Shown here: one piece after another, positions 16,864-24,961 of the stretch
Layout of the letters: the number at the start of each line of letters is the position of its first letter
Numbering within the stretch: the stretch's first letter is position 1
Assembly (NCBI RefSeq): GCF_009734445.1
Contig: NZ_CP046457.1
Location: 1,854,001-1,918,000 of the forward strand
DNA: 64,000 nucleotides
Reading direction: 5' to 3'
DNA from: Candidatus Syntrophocurvum alkaliphilum
GTDB lineage: Bacteria > Bacillota > Syntrophomonadia > Syntrophomonadales > Syntrophomonadaceae
Notes under the pieces: model-generated
Database searches by the model: none
Told to the model about the DNA's origin: nothing
What the model saw: the letters and a program-made list of their open reading frames with translations, nothing else
Translations under genes and position numbers: made by a program

Positions 16864-17109
16864 ATGACTTATATAATTTTTACTTTTTTCATCTAGCTCG
16901 TTTACTTCACTCTCTAACTTTTTAAACTCTTTATTTATATCTTCTATTTGCTGCTGACTTAGATTACCTTCTTGTACCATTTCAGCTAATTGTTTCATTT
17001 GGTATAGTTTTTCTTCTATTTCATCTAAAACCTGCAGTCTATTGTTTACCCAGTCTAATAATTTCTTGTAATAGTTATAACTAATACTATCCTTCCTCCA
17101 TCCAGGCAT
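16861..17109 (-). CDS. Coiled-coil protein with flagellin-like helical motif
   Basis: 82 residues, almost all helical. The segment LDEIEEKLYQMKQLAEMVQ followed by NLSQQQIEDINKEFKKLESE has the same pattern as the N-terminal helices of flagellins and hook-associated proteins (x-x-M-x-x-LA then a second helix), suggesting kinship with a flagellin-type D1 helix pair. The start overlaps the end of the gene at 17087-17314, so the three frames here may be pieces of one ancestral operon. A second, dead copy lies at 16171-16395. Function unknown. Confidence 0.6.
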   Translation of the reverse strand: MPGWRKDSISYNYYKKLLDWVNNRLQVLDEIEEKLYQMKQLAEMVQEGNLSQQQIEDINKEFKKLESEVNELDEKSKNYISH

Positions 17110-17314
17110 CTAGTTTTTGCATTACTAAATCATAGGTTTGCTCTGATACTTCGGGTAGACCTCCTAAGGCAGCTGATGCTGCTTCAAATCCTTGTTTAAT
17201 TGCATCTTTTAATAGTTCTATTTTATCCTTATCTCCACCTGATATAGCTTTGGCAAAATCTACTATGCGATCACTTACTTTTTCTGCACTTAGTTTGCCG
17301 CCTTCTTTTATCAT
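17087..17314 (-). CDS. Fragment similar to the C-terminus of DUF5610-like proteins
   Basis: 75 residues. The pattern KVSDRIVDFAKAISGGDKDK, then IKQGFEAASAALGGLPEVS and TYDLVMQKLDAW, is what I recall at the C-terminus of larger clostridial proteins encoded near flagellar genes. The frame is open a little further upstream (about nine codons to a TAG), with residues that also fit the family, so this looks like a 5'-truncated remnant now starting at an internal ATG 4 nt after the preceding stop. It may still be translated by coupling. Confidence 0.55.
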   Translation of the reverse strand: MIKEGGKLSAEKVSDRIVDFAKAISGGDKDKIELLKDAIKQGFEAASAALGGLPEVSEQTYDLVMQKLDAWMEEG

Positions 17315-17318
17315 AGCT

Positions 17319-17809
17319 TTAGCTTCTGCCCGAAAACCAAATTGCTATACCACACCATAATTCAACAGCTTTAAATTTATCATTATCTAAAAGATCCATT
17401 AACATCTTAGCTATAAATTCAAATTGTTTAATTCTTTCATTTCTATTTTGTACTTGATTCTCATCTTCTTTTTTTCTCCTAAGATGTTTTTTACCACTTT
17501 ATAACCTGAAAAATTATTTACTTTCTGAGTCATTTCTTTATAACCTAACTTTTGATCAACATCTATAGGCCACAAAACCTTTAAATTCACTTCAGGTATA
17601 TCATTCCTATCACAGCCATCAATGAGATTAATATAGTATTCTATTATTTTATCACTTACATCGTTTGGAACAGGTACTACTACAGAAGGATATTTCTTGG
17701 CCACACCACTTATAGAATTTGAAAGTCTGTCATGAAAAATTTGGTCATTTCCTCCACTAACCCTTGAAAGACCAAATGTTTTAACGCTTTTTGGTAATAT
17801 TCCCTTCAC
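17319..17809 (-). pseudogene. Frameshifted (and probably 5'-truncated) gene of unknown function
   Basis: The first frame gives 111 sensible residues from GTG 17809 (with NLKVLWPIDVDQKLGYKEM) and then runs into a basic, unlikely tail. At 17468-17476 the codons GAA AAA AAG form an A-AAA-AAG heptamer; shifting -1 there opens a frame that continues with EDENQVQNRNERIKQFEFIA and FKAVELWCGIAIWF and stops at 17319. The upstream side is open without an ATG to a TGA at 17855-17857, so the true N-terminus seems lost. Either a decayed gene, a homopolymer sequencing error, or programmed -1 frameshifting. Confidence 0.6.
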
Positions 17810-17864
17810 TTTAATACAGGTTTTGGTTAATTCGTCACCTTTTTCCTCATATGATCAGATGCTC

Positions 17865-18185
17865 TTAAAGTAAACTTTGATATTTTTGTCTTCCGTATAA
17901 AACTCTCATGATGTTGACTTGCTCTTTCTCTTCATCAACCAGATAAAATACAATGTAGTTATTGATAGTAAGCTTACGGTATCCTTTATTTTTTAGAAAT
18001 TCATCCTCTACATAATTGCAGGAGAAAGGATAATCTTTAAGCCGCATAACACTGTGTTCGATTTTCTCCATAAGAGTTACTGCCGCCCCTTCAGCATGTA
18101 ATTCTCTTGAGATATGGTAATAAATTCCATCTAAATCTTCACTGGCAATAGGTGTGAATTTAATCTGATAATTTTTATTTTCCAT
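17865..18185 (-). CDS. RelE/ParE-family toxin (third pair)
   Basis: 106 residues, RelE/ParE fold: YQIKFTPIASEDLDGIYYHI, SRELHAEGAAVTLMEKIEHS, and C-terminal YRKLTINNYIVFYLVDEE...NIMRVLYGRQKY. It overlaps the antitoxin gene by 11 nt. Closest relative in the window is the toxin at 15447-15761. Confidence 0.9.
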   Translation of the reverse strand: MENKNYQIKFTPIASEDLDGIYYHISRELHAEGAAVTLMEKIEHSVMRLKDYPFSCNYVEDEFLKNKGYRKLTINNYIVFYLVDEEKEQVNIMRVLYGRQKYQSLL

Positions 18186-18438
18186 ACTTATCCTTTAATC
18201 TCTTAAAGACATCTGCTGCATCTTCCAGGGGCTTTCCATTTTCAAGCTGCTCTTCTGCTTTTGCTAGTTTCTCATAGAGTTCTGCTTTAGCTAGTTTTTT
18301 CTCATAGGTTTCCATGCTCATTACAACCATGTCACCATAGCCATTTTTCGTAATAAAAATCGGCTCTTTATTCTCATGACATAGTTTTGAAATCTCCGTT
18401 GTGTTTCTTAAATCTTTAATGGGTCTAATATCAGGCAT
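18175..18438 (-). CDS. Phd/YefM-family antitoxin (third pair)
   Basis: 87 residues: PDIRPIKDLRNTTEISKLCH, then KEPIFITKNGYGDMVVMSME and TYEKKLAKAELYEKL, the Phd/YefM pattern, with a charged C-terminal helix for toxin neutralisation. The ATG at 18438 has AAGGAG 8 nt upstream; the longer version would begin in the leader. Paralogue of the antitoxin at 15763-16020. Confidence 0.9.
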   Translation of the reverse strand: MPDIRPIKDLRNTTEISKLCHENKEPIFITKNGYGDMVVMSMETYEKKLAKAELYEKLAKAEEQLENGKPLEDAADVFKRLKDKYGK

Positions 18439-18910
18439 AATTACCACTCCTTCCACATGTTTATATCGTGGCTTAATTATAGCATAATTATGTCTGATAT
18501 TATATAGACTGCATCTAATTTATAAAATCTCATCAATATAAGTTGTCTCCTGACTCAGCTTTCTTCGCATCATTTTTAGGTATAACTTAAAAATACCCTA
18601 AAACAATAATTGAAAAGTACTCCACCATAAAATAGAATCCTATGTATATTATTACATAGGAGGTTGGGGAGTTGATAAGCTTGCTTAATAAACGTAAGCG
18701 TCAAAATCTTAACACCTATATTTAAAGACTAAATCCATGCCATAATTCTAATAGATAAAAATTAAAGGATGTGAGCTATGGATTTACTTTTTTACAGTAA
18801 ATAAATAAGCTCCAATCTAATCCTTATTAAAGGAATAACTGGAGCTTTATTATATATTGATGTATTAAATTGGAGATTACTTTATTCTTCATCTTTATTA
18901 GGCATTCTGC
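18439..18910. other. Intergenic region with hairpin and possible mobile-element debris
   Basis: No gene of useful size. It has a two-part hairpin at 18804-18847 (AAGCTCCA...CCTT/AAAGG...TGGAGCTT) with TTATTA after it on the plus strand and, just upstream, a short frame MDLLFYSK at 18778 with a weak ribosome binding site. I suspect debris of an insertion element but see no recognisable ends. Confidence 0.35.
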
Positions 18911-19033
18911 TTAAGTATCAATGCTACCATTTTGAGGTGCGATTTCATCACTAAGTTTTTCTCTTAGATATTCTACTGCTTCTTCCATGGTATTTAGTGA
19001 TATTAGTATATTATCAGTTAGTTCTTTTTCCAT
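18911..19033 (-). CDS. Candidate 40-residue small protein
   Basis: ATG at 19033 preceded by GCAGGTG (6 nt spacing) opens 40 codons, beginning MEKELTDNILISLNTMEEAV with an acidic, amphipathic helical character and ending NGSIDT. No family recognised. The composition and ribosome binding site look real; its position next to the transposase gives no functional hint. Confidence 0.4.
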   Translation of the reverse strand: MEKELTDNILISLNTMEEAVEYLREKLSDEIAPQNGSIDT

Positions 19034-19119
19034 TTCTTTCACCTGCTTTTGCCATCACTTTGTGGTTCATAATGTATGAGAGAATTAATTTATATTTTTG
19101 AAAAGGAGTTGAGCAAACA

Positions 19120-20220
19120 TTGCATATCAATTTTACTGCTTTATTTAAATTCATTAAAGAATGGTTATATTATGTTTATTGCTTTTTATCAACTTATTTT
19201 ATGACCAAAAAACAACTCCAACATGAAGTCATTGCTTTGCGCTCAATAGTTGCATTAAGTGAACATGATATTAAAACAAAAAAACGCCCCAAACCTAAAG
19301 CTACTCCAGCTTTCCGCCAACTATGGGTGTTGCTTTCTAAAACTTATGATAAATGGGACTTTACTATAGCTTATTTTAAACCTGCAACAATTATAAAATG
19401 GCACAAAACAGCATTTTCTTTTTACTGGTTTAAAAAATCTAAAAAGAAGGGAAGATCACCAATAAAGCTAGAGGTTATAAATCTTATAAAAAAAATACAT
19501 AAAGAAAACCCTCTATTATCTCCCGAAAAAATACATGAAAAGCTAATTCTTTTAAATATTAAAAATGCTCCCGCTCCAAATACTATCGCTAAGTATCTTC
19601 CCCAAACAAAAAAACCTCCCTCAAAAAAACAGGTTCAATCTTGGAGAACATTTCTAAAAAACCATGCAAAAAATACTTGGGCAATGGACTTTTTTACTAT
19701 GCCCACTTTAACTTTTAAAATTCTTTATGTTTTAGTAATAATTAATCACGGCAGCCGAAAAATTGAACACTTTGCTGTAACTACTAATCCAAACGCAGAT
19801 TGGTTAAAGCAACAATTAAGAAATACAACACCTTATGATCATAAACCTAAATATATTATTCATGATAATGATCCTGTTTTTCTAGCTAAATCTGTACAGG
19901 AATTTTTGAATTTTTCAGGTATAAAAGCTAAAAAAACCTCTATAAAGTCTCCTTGGCAAAATCCTTATGCCGAAAGAGTTGTTGGCATTTTACGGCAAGA
20001 GCTTTTAAATCACATAATTCCTTTAAATGAAAAACATCTTAATAATTTACTAAAAGAATACATAGAAGATTACTATAATACCCATCGCACCCACCAAGGA
20101 ATTAATGGCAATACACCAATTCCTTCACCTACTTATTTACCTACAAAAGCTAAAAATTCCAAGCTTAAATCAACTCCAGTCCTAGGCGGGCTATACCATA
20201 CATATAATAAGGCCTCTTAA
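19120..20220 (+). mobile_element. DDE (rve/integrase-core) transposase, single-ORF insertion sequence
   Basis: 366-residue transposase with the retroviral integrase fold that cuts and joins element ends. Catalytic triad visible: Asp in NTWAMDFFTMPT, Asp in YIIHDNDPVF, Glu in WQNPYAERVVGI. The C-terminus, RTHQGINGNTPIPSPTY and LGGLYHTYNK, is intact, so the protein looks full length and of the IS481-related integrase-core type without a separate HTH ORF. The frame starts at TTG 19120, with AAAAGGAG about 11 nt upstream; ATG 19201 is an alternative. The right end of the element is probably at about 20415 (reads TGTCCACTTC from that end inward), exactly where the flagellin homology stops. I could not find a matching left end. 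Confidence 0.85.
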
Positions 20221-20289
20221 GTTGTTATTTGTAATATTATTGTATTTTTTCTATGCAACTTTCGGATAAGTGTGGCATAACATGGATAT

Positions 20290-21633
20290 TTATTGAATAT
20301 TTTTTATTATTTGTAACTTAAAAGCTTGTTTTTTATGTAATGTTTTTTGTATTTTATTGTATTCTTGTAGTTTAATGTTAATTTTGGTGTTTAGATATGT
20401 TTTTTGAAGTGGACACCCATCAGAACCATCGAAGAACTCAATGGTTTCTTGGCCAATGGTAAATCCAGTACCCTCTAAGTGTTTTACTAAGCCATCAACG
20501 GAAAGAGCCCCTGCCGCTGTAAAGTAATCTGTATTGTCTTCACTGATACCTTGGTTTAAAACTTGGTTTTTAATTGTATCAAGATCGAAATCAACAGTTG
20601 CTTCTGAATATTTTCTTATAGCGTTTAATCCTGTTCCTGTTACATCACTAGCTGTAAAGCTAGCTGCTGTTAAAGAGCCACCCGCAGAGTAGTTCATTAA
20701 GTCTGCAGCTTCAATTCCACCAGCATTGTCATCTAATAAACCAGTTGCCTGAATTTCTTGACCTGCACCAGTTGCTACAGTAGCAATAGTTAATGCATTC
20801 TCATCTCTAGAAATATTGTAATCTTCAGCATCTATCGATTCATTAACCGCAATTGCTTGATTTAAAGCTTCTTCTGCAAGTCTTGTAATTTGTTCTTTTG
20901 ACATTCCATCTTCGATGTAGATATCTACATCGTCTCCAGCGTCATTGATATTAATGTCTCCAGTAGAAAAAGTCGTACTATCATCTTCATTTTTAAAGTT
21001 TAGTTTAATATCTTGTCCGTTTAGGCTAACTGTTATGTCTTCATCTAACACTCTGTTAGTGTCATCAGTTGATGACTCAACTGCATCCTGAGCAAACTGA
21101 ATCTGAATAGCTGCTTTTTTCGCAGGAATAAATTCCCCACCCTCAAGATATGCTGGCACATCATCTAGACCTGCTTTTGGAAGATTTAAGTCACCTTTTA
21201 GTTCCGGATCTACCCCTTCACCTTGAAGTATCTTTTGGGTGTTGAACTCGGTGGTGTTTCCTATTCTATTTATTTCTGATGTTAGCTGATTCATTTCGTT
21301 TTGCATTGCTTGGCGATCAACTTCTACGTTACTGTCATTAGCTGCCTGGGTTGCTAGCTCTCTCATTCTTTGTAAGATATCATGGGTTTCGTTTAGTGCA
21401 CCTTCTGCGGTTTGGATTAATGAGATACCGTCTTGGGCGTTTCTTTCTGCTTGTTGCAGTCCTCTGATTTGGGCTCTCATTTTTTCTGAGATGGATAGAC
21501 CGGCTGCATCGTCACCAGCACGGTTGATTCTTAGTCCTGATGATAGTTTCTCTGTTGATTGTGCACCTTCTGCGTTGTTGAGTGTCAACTGACGGTGGGT
21601 GTTCATTGCCATCATATTGTTATTAATAATCAT
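20290..21633 (-). pseudogene. hag: Flagellin gene with the 3' (C-terminal D1/D0) part missing
   Basis: The N-terminal flagellin domain is intact: [40 protein letters not shown], and [18 protein letters not shown], followed by a variable acidic central region. Flagellin homology ends near residue 405 at [10 protein letters not shown]; the last 41 codons (20293-20415) encode an unrelated basic tail, rich in Lys and Ile, read from insertion-sequence DNA. The conserved C-terminal helices that pair with the N-terminus in the filament are absent, so the product should not assemble. The promoter, CsrA site and ribosome binding site upstream remain intact. It lies last in the flagellar operon, after fliD. 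Confidence 0.88.
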
Positions 21634-21640
21634 ATAATTA

Positions 21641-21677
21641 TTCCTCCTTGAATAATAAGCTCCTACGTCCTTGTAGG
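21641..21677 (-). promoter_or_regulatory. CsrA-binding hairpin and second GGA site in the hag leader
   Basis: On the minus strand the leader contains CCTACAAGGACGTAGG (21662-21677): a 5-bp stem presenting AAGGAC in its loop, close to the CsrA consensus RUACARGGAUGU. A second GGA site is the Shine-Dalgarno AAGGAGGAA (21641-21649), 12 nt downstream. This copies the two-site hag leader arrangement of B. subtilis, where CsrA blocks translation until FliW removes it. Confidence 0.75.
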
Positions 21678-21792
21678 GCGTTTTTTTTCAACACATTTAG
21701 TACTGTGGAGTCGATGAAGTAGTATCGACCTTTAGACTATTTCAACTCTCCCCCCTTTGCTTTGGAGTAGTACTTTTTGTGCCTTATTTTAT

Positions 21793-21819
21793 ATATCGGA
21801 TAATTTGGCAGGAAGTTTA
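21793..21819 (-). promoter_or_regulatory. Sigma-D (sigma-28) promoter of the flagellin gene
   Basis: Minus strand TAAA (21816-21819), a 15-nt spacer, TCCGATAT (21793-21800); consensus TAAA-N15-GCCGATAA. It gives a leader of about 150 nt that includes the CsrA hairpin. FlgM, the anti-sigma factor for this promoter, is encoded in the same locus. Confidence 0.8.
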
Positions 21820-21900
21820 TAGGTAAATTTGAAATTTTGTCATTTTTTTAGTGAATAGATACAGGTAAGCATAGACTTTAACGAACTTTGACAAGGTTTT

Positions 21901-22024
21901 AATTTTGAATTCTTAATTTTTAATTATGGTTAGGAAACTTGCGTTTCCTTTTTTATTAAAATTAAAAGGGAAAGCTTTGCTTTCCCTTCGTTAATTAAGA
22001 ATTCAAAATTTAAAATTAAGAATT
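21901..22024. repeat. Family B AT-rich palindromic element, copy B1
   Basis: Left end AATTTTGAATTCTTAATTTT, right end AATTAAGAATTCAAAATTTA; between them two small hairpins, GGAAACTTGCGTTTCC and GGGAAAGCTTTGCTTTCCC. It lies between fliD and hag. Confidence 0.9.
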
Positions 22025-22054
22025 GCTTCAGTCAAGCTTGCTTGACTGAAGCTA
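22025..22054 (-). terminator. Hairpin at the fliD stop codon
   Basis: GCTTCAGTCAAG-cttg-CTTGACTGAAGC, a perfect 12-bp stem starting at the fliD stop codon. There is no T run, so it may act in mRNA protection or processing rather than as an ordinary terminator. Confidence 0.5.
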
Positions 22055-23881
22055 GCCCATTTGTCCTAGTTGTGAGGCTAGCCAGTCGCTTTGGCTGTTC
22101 ATTTCTGCCACGGCTCTTTCCATGGCTGAGAATTGGCTCCATAGTCTTTCTTCGGTTCTTATCATTCTTTGTTTCATGTCTGCTATACGTTGTTCTTCAC
22201 GACTTATTTGTTGACCTAGAAAACTTGGATCATGGGATAGTCCATCTATGCCGGCTCTTTGTCTGATACTGTCTATGGCGTTGCCTGCTGCTTCATGCAA
22301 TGCACGTGCGATTCCAGGGCCTTTTTCAACTACTTCATTTCCGTTTTCGTCTTCTTCAACTACTCTATCCTGAGTAAATAATTGGATAACACCTTCTAAA
22401 TCATCAGATAATGCTGCTCTTAACTTGTCTTCGTCTACGTGGAGTTTGCCTTGTTCTTGCCAATTTTGAGTACTTATGCCTATGGCAGATAGTTGTTGAT
22501 AGTCACCTTCTATGCCTTCTACTGGTGAGGATGTAGCCATACGAAGGTTTGAAGCTATGCTATTTAAAAGAGGGTCAGCTCTAAAGTGTCCACTTCTAGC
22601 TTTTTCTTCCCACATTTCTATTTCATCTTCACTCATGGCTCTTCTTTGTTCATCTGTTAATGGTGGAAAATCACGATGCCTTTCTTCACCTAGCTTAGTG
22701 CTTATGTTTTCTATAATTTTATTGTATTTATCTACAAATCCGGTTATTTTTTCTACTACTGCGTCAGTGTCGTTGCTGACTGTTAGGTTTACGGTTTCAC
22801 CAGCTTGTTGTAGGTTCATGTTTATGCCCATGATTTCTACATCATTGCTTTGGAATTCCAGATCCTCCATGTCATTGAAGTTTATTTTAGAGTTTACACC
22901 TGTTTCACTGCTCATTTGTAGTTTGAATATGTTGGTTAGTAAGCCTTCTTCATCGGACAAGATGGAGACGTTATTTTCTTCGTCACCATTGATACTAAAT
23001 TTATTATCATTAAAACTAGCTACATCTTCCCCTAATTTATCATTTATTTCATCTATAATAGTATCGATATTATCATTGGCACCAAAACTTAATTCCTCTA
23101 CATCTTTGCCTATTTTTATTGAAATATTAAATACATCTGATTCACCAACTAATTCGGGGAATATTTCCTTTAACTTTTCATCTGTATTGATACTTTCACC
23201 TAATGATTCTGTACTTTGTAAAGTAGTACTTTCATCCAAATTAAGCTTTAGTTGGTCCGACAAAAAGCCATCATCTGTCAAAACTGATAGTTCTGAATTA
23301 GTACCAGTATCAGTTGTCATTAAGAAGAATCTATCTATATTAGCATCGTAGTTAGCGCGGATGCCTAGGTTAGCATTGTTTATTTCTCTTACTACATTGT
23401 GTATGCTAACTTCTTCAGTATTAAATGTAAATGCTTGTTCACCTGATTGACCTTTTAAAGTGAATGATACTTCATCACCAATATCTTCCCCAAACTGAGC
23501 TTTAAGATTGGATATGTCATCATTTGACTGTAAAACATCACTAGTTTTATTTACTCCACGAGCTAATTCTTTTATTTCTACTTCATAATTTCCTTCTATG
23601 GCACTTGATCCTGCGGTTGCGCTTAGAGCTGATTCGTTTGATGATGAAACTTCCCTGCTCATGTAGCTGCTTTGTAATCGCATATCAAAGGCTTCGTTTC
23701 TTAGGTTTAGAAATTTTGAGTTTAGTTCGCGATAGTCTTCTCTTTTCCATTCGAGAACTTGTTTTTGTTGGTGGTGGCGGTCTACCTTCATTTTTTCTAT
23801 TTTCATCATCTGATTTACGATGTCTTCGGTATCGAGGCCGCTGGCTATGCCGCCGAATCTTATGTTGTTTACGCCGTACAC
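22052..23881 (-). CDS. fliD: Flagellar filament cap protein FliD (HAP2)
   Basis: Forms the pentameric cap that folds flagellin at the filament tip. 609 residues, longer than the roughly 500 of B. subtilis. FliD_N begins at the start (IRFGGIASGLDTEDIVNQMM) with a coiled segment after it, a large acidic variable middle (about 150-400), then FliD_C with VSNDTDAVVEKITGFVDKYN, the SAIGISTQNWQEQGKLHVDE block and a terminal coiled coil to SDWLASQLGQMG. The start has AGGGAGGGG upstream. It follows csrA and precedes hag; fliS, normally next, is not present here. Confidence 0.95.
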   Translation of the reverse strand: MYGVNNIRFGGIASGLDTEDIVNQMMKIEKMKVDRHHQQKQVLEWKREDYRELNSKFLNLRNEAFDMRLQSSYMSREVSSSNESALSATAGSSAIEGNYEVEIKELARGVNKTSDVLQSNDDISNLKAQFGEDIGDEVSFTLKGQSGEQAFTFNTEEVSIHNVVREINNANLGIRANYDANIDRFFLMTTDTGTNSELSVLTDDGFLSDQLKLNLDESTTLQSTESLGESINTDEKLKEIFPELVGESDVFNISIKIGKDVEELSFGANDNIDTIIDEINDKLGEDVASFNDNKFSINGDEENNVSILSDEEGLLTNIFKLQMSSETGVNSKINFNDMEDLEFQSNDVEIMGINMNLQQAGETVNLTVSNDTDAVVEKITGFVDKYNKIIENISTKLGEERHRDFPPLTDEQRRAMSEDEIEMWEEKARSGHFRADPLLNSIASNLRMATSSPVEGIEGDYQQLSAIGISTQNWQEQGKLHVDEDKLRAALSDDLEGVIQLFTQDRVVEEDENGNEVVEKGPGIARALHEAAGNAIDSIRQRAGIDGLSHDPSFLGQQISREEQRIADMKQRMIRTEERLWSQFSAMERAVAEMNSQSDWLASQLGQMG

Positions 23882-23904
23882 AATTACCCCTCCCTTTGGT
23901 CGGT

Positions 23905-24057
23905 AATTTTGAATTCTTAATTTTTAATTTTTAATTATGGTGAGGAAACTTCGTTTCCTTTTTTATTTTGTTTTTCTCGCTTCGCGAGTTGTTTATTGGG
24001 AAAAGCTTTGCTTTTCCTTCCTTAATTAAGAATTTAAAATTAATAATTAAAAATTAG
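23905..24057. repeat. Family B element, copy B2
   Basis: Ends AATTTTGAATTCTTAATTTT and AATTAAGAATTTAAAATTAA; inner hairpins GGAAACTTCGTTTCC, CTCGCTTCGCGAG and GGGAAAAGCTTTGCTTTTCC. It separates csrA from fliD. Confidence 0.9.
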
Positions 24058-24061
24058 AAGT

Positions 24062-24295
24062 TTACTTCTTATAGTCTTTTAGTTTGTCTAGGTTTTTACC
24101 TAGGTTGCTTATGTTTTGGGTTGCTTGAATGTTTTCTTGTATTATTTGGTCGTAGATTTCTTTTCGGTATATTTTTACGTCTTTGGGGGCGTTTACTCCT
24201 ATTTTTATGGAATCTCCCTGTATGTCGATTATACTTATTTCTATGTTGTCCCCTACTATAATGCTTTCGCCTTTTTTTCTACTAAGTACTAGCAT
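24062..24295 (-). CDS. csrA: Carbon storage regulator CsrA
   Basis: RNA-binding translational regulator; in Gram-positive bacteria it represses hag by binding its leader. 77 residues, normal length, with MLVLSRKKGESIIVGDNIEI at the N-terminus (Arg6 and neighbouring residues contact RNA), IGVNAPKDVKIYRKEIYDQI with the conserved second RNA-binding region, and an extended polar C-terminal tail. It starts 3 nt after fliW, so the antagonist and regulator are translated together. Its target site is visible at 21641-21677. Confidence 0.97.
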   Translation of the reverse strand: MLVLSRKKGESIIVGDNIEISIIDIQGDSIKIGVNAPKDVKIYRKEIYDQIIQENIQATQNISNLGKNLDKLKDYKK

Positions 24296-24298
24296 AGG

Positions 24299-24772
24299 CT
24301 ATGGTCCTTCATTTACAGCCGCTTTTTGGGGCTGGTCTTTAGTTTGATTGAAAATATAGTGCTTAGTAGTATATTCGGATTTTTCAGAGACAAACTGAAG
24401 TCCTTTTTTTGTTTTATGGTTAATGGCTATAGGGGCCAATAAGTTTGCTGTTGATTTTTTGAAGTCTTCGGGTATTGTTAGTATACAGTAGACTGCGATT
24501 ATTGGTGTTTCGTCTTTTTTTACTTCTAGTTTTTCTAGGTGTTCATCATCTAGCTTTACTTTGTAGTCGGAGAAAAAGCTAAATGGGTCGGTTAGTATTA
24601 AGCATAATTCTGGGTTTCTTATAGCTTGGAGATAGAAAAATGGGCTGTTATCGTCCATGGGGATTAGCGCAAATTGAGTTTGGTCTTCGAAGCCGGGAAT
24701 GCCGGATTCGAAGGTGATTAGGTTTTTTTCTTCTATTTCTATTTGGCCTAGGATTGGGCTGTTTATTTTCAC
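24299..24772 (-). CDS. fliW: Flagellar assembly factor FliW
   Basis: Binds either flagellin or CsrA, releasing CsrA repression when flagellin is depleted. 157 residues from the GTG at 24772, which has AAAGGAG 7 nt upstream; a longer ATG version would place its first 19 codons in a dispersed repeat (family D) and is unlikely. Features: GIPGFEDQTQFALIPMDDNS, the PFFYLQAIRNPELCLILTDP block, and the C-terminal TANLLAPIAINHKTKKGLQF motif that binds partners. Directly upstream of csrA with a 3-nt gap. Confidence 0.95.
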   Translation of the reverse strand: MKINSPILGQIEIEEKNLITFESGIPGFEDQTQFALIPMDDNSPFFYLQAIRNPELCLILTDPFSFFSDYKVKLDDEHLEKLEVKKDETPIIAVYCILTIPEDFKKSTANLLAPIAINHKTKKGLQFVSEKSEYTTKHYIFNQTKDQPQKAAVNEGP

Positions 24773-24803
24773 TTTAGGTCTCCTTTCTGAGTTGGGGTTT
24801 TTT

Positions 24804-24960
24804 AATAGACGCTGGTTCGCTTTGCTCACTCACTGACTTTTTGGACTTACGCAGACTTTTTTTTGTTTTTTACGAGCTTCGCTCGTTTTTTCTGTGTCTA
24901 TTTTTTATTTCTGAGTCGCTGCGCTATCTGGTTTAATGTCTAGCCGCTTCGCCATTCATA
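24804..24960. repeat. Family D repeat, copy D1
   Basis: Contains ATAGACGCTGGTTCGCTTTG, CTGACTTTTTGGACTTACGC and GAGCTTCGCTCG, all shared with 25537-25679. On the minus strand its edge lies just upstream of the fliW ribosome binding site. Confidence 0.85.
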
Positions 24961-24961
24961 G

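Noticed and set aside
22512-23351. A long plus-strand open frame (279 codons) opposite fliD
   Set aside because: It has no ribosome binding site, a Ser/Leu/Pro-rich composition typical of an antisense shadow, and lies wholly inside the well-supported fliD gene.
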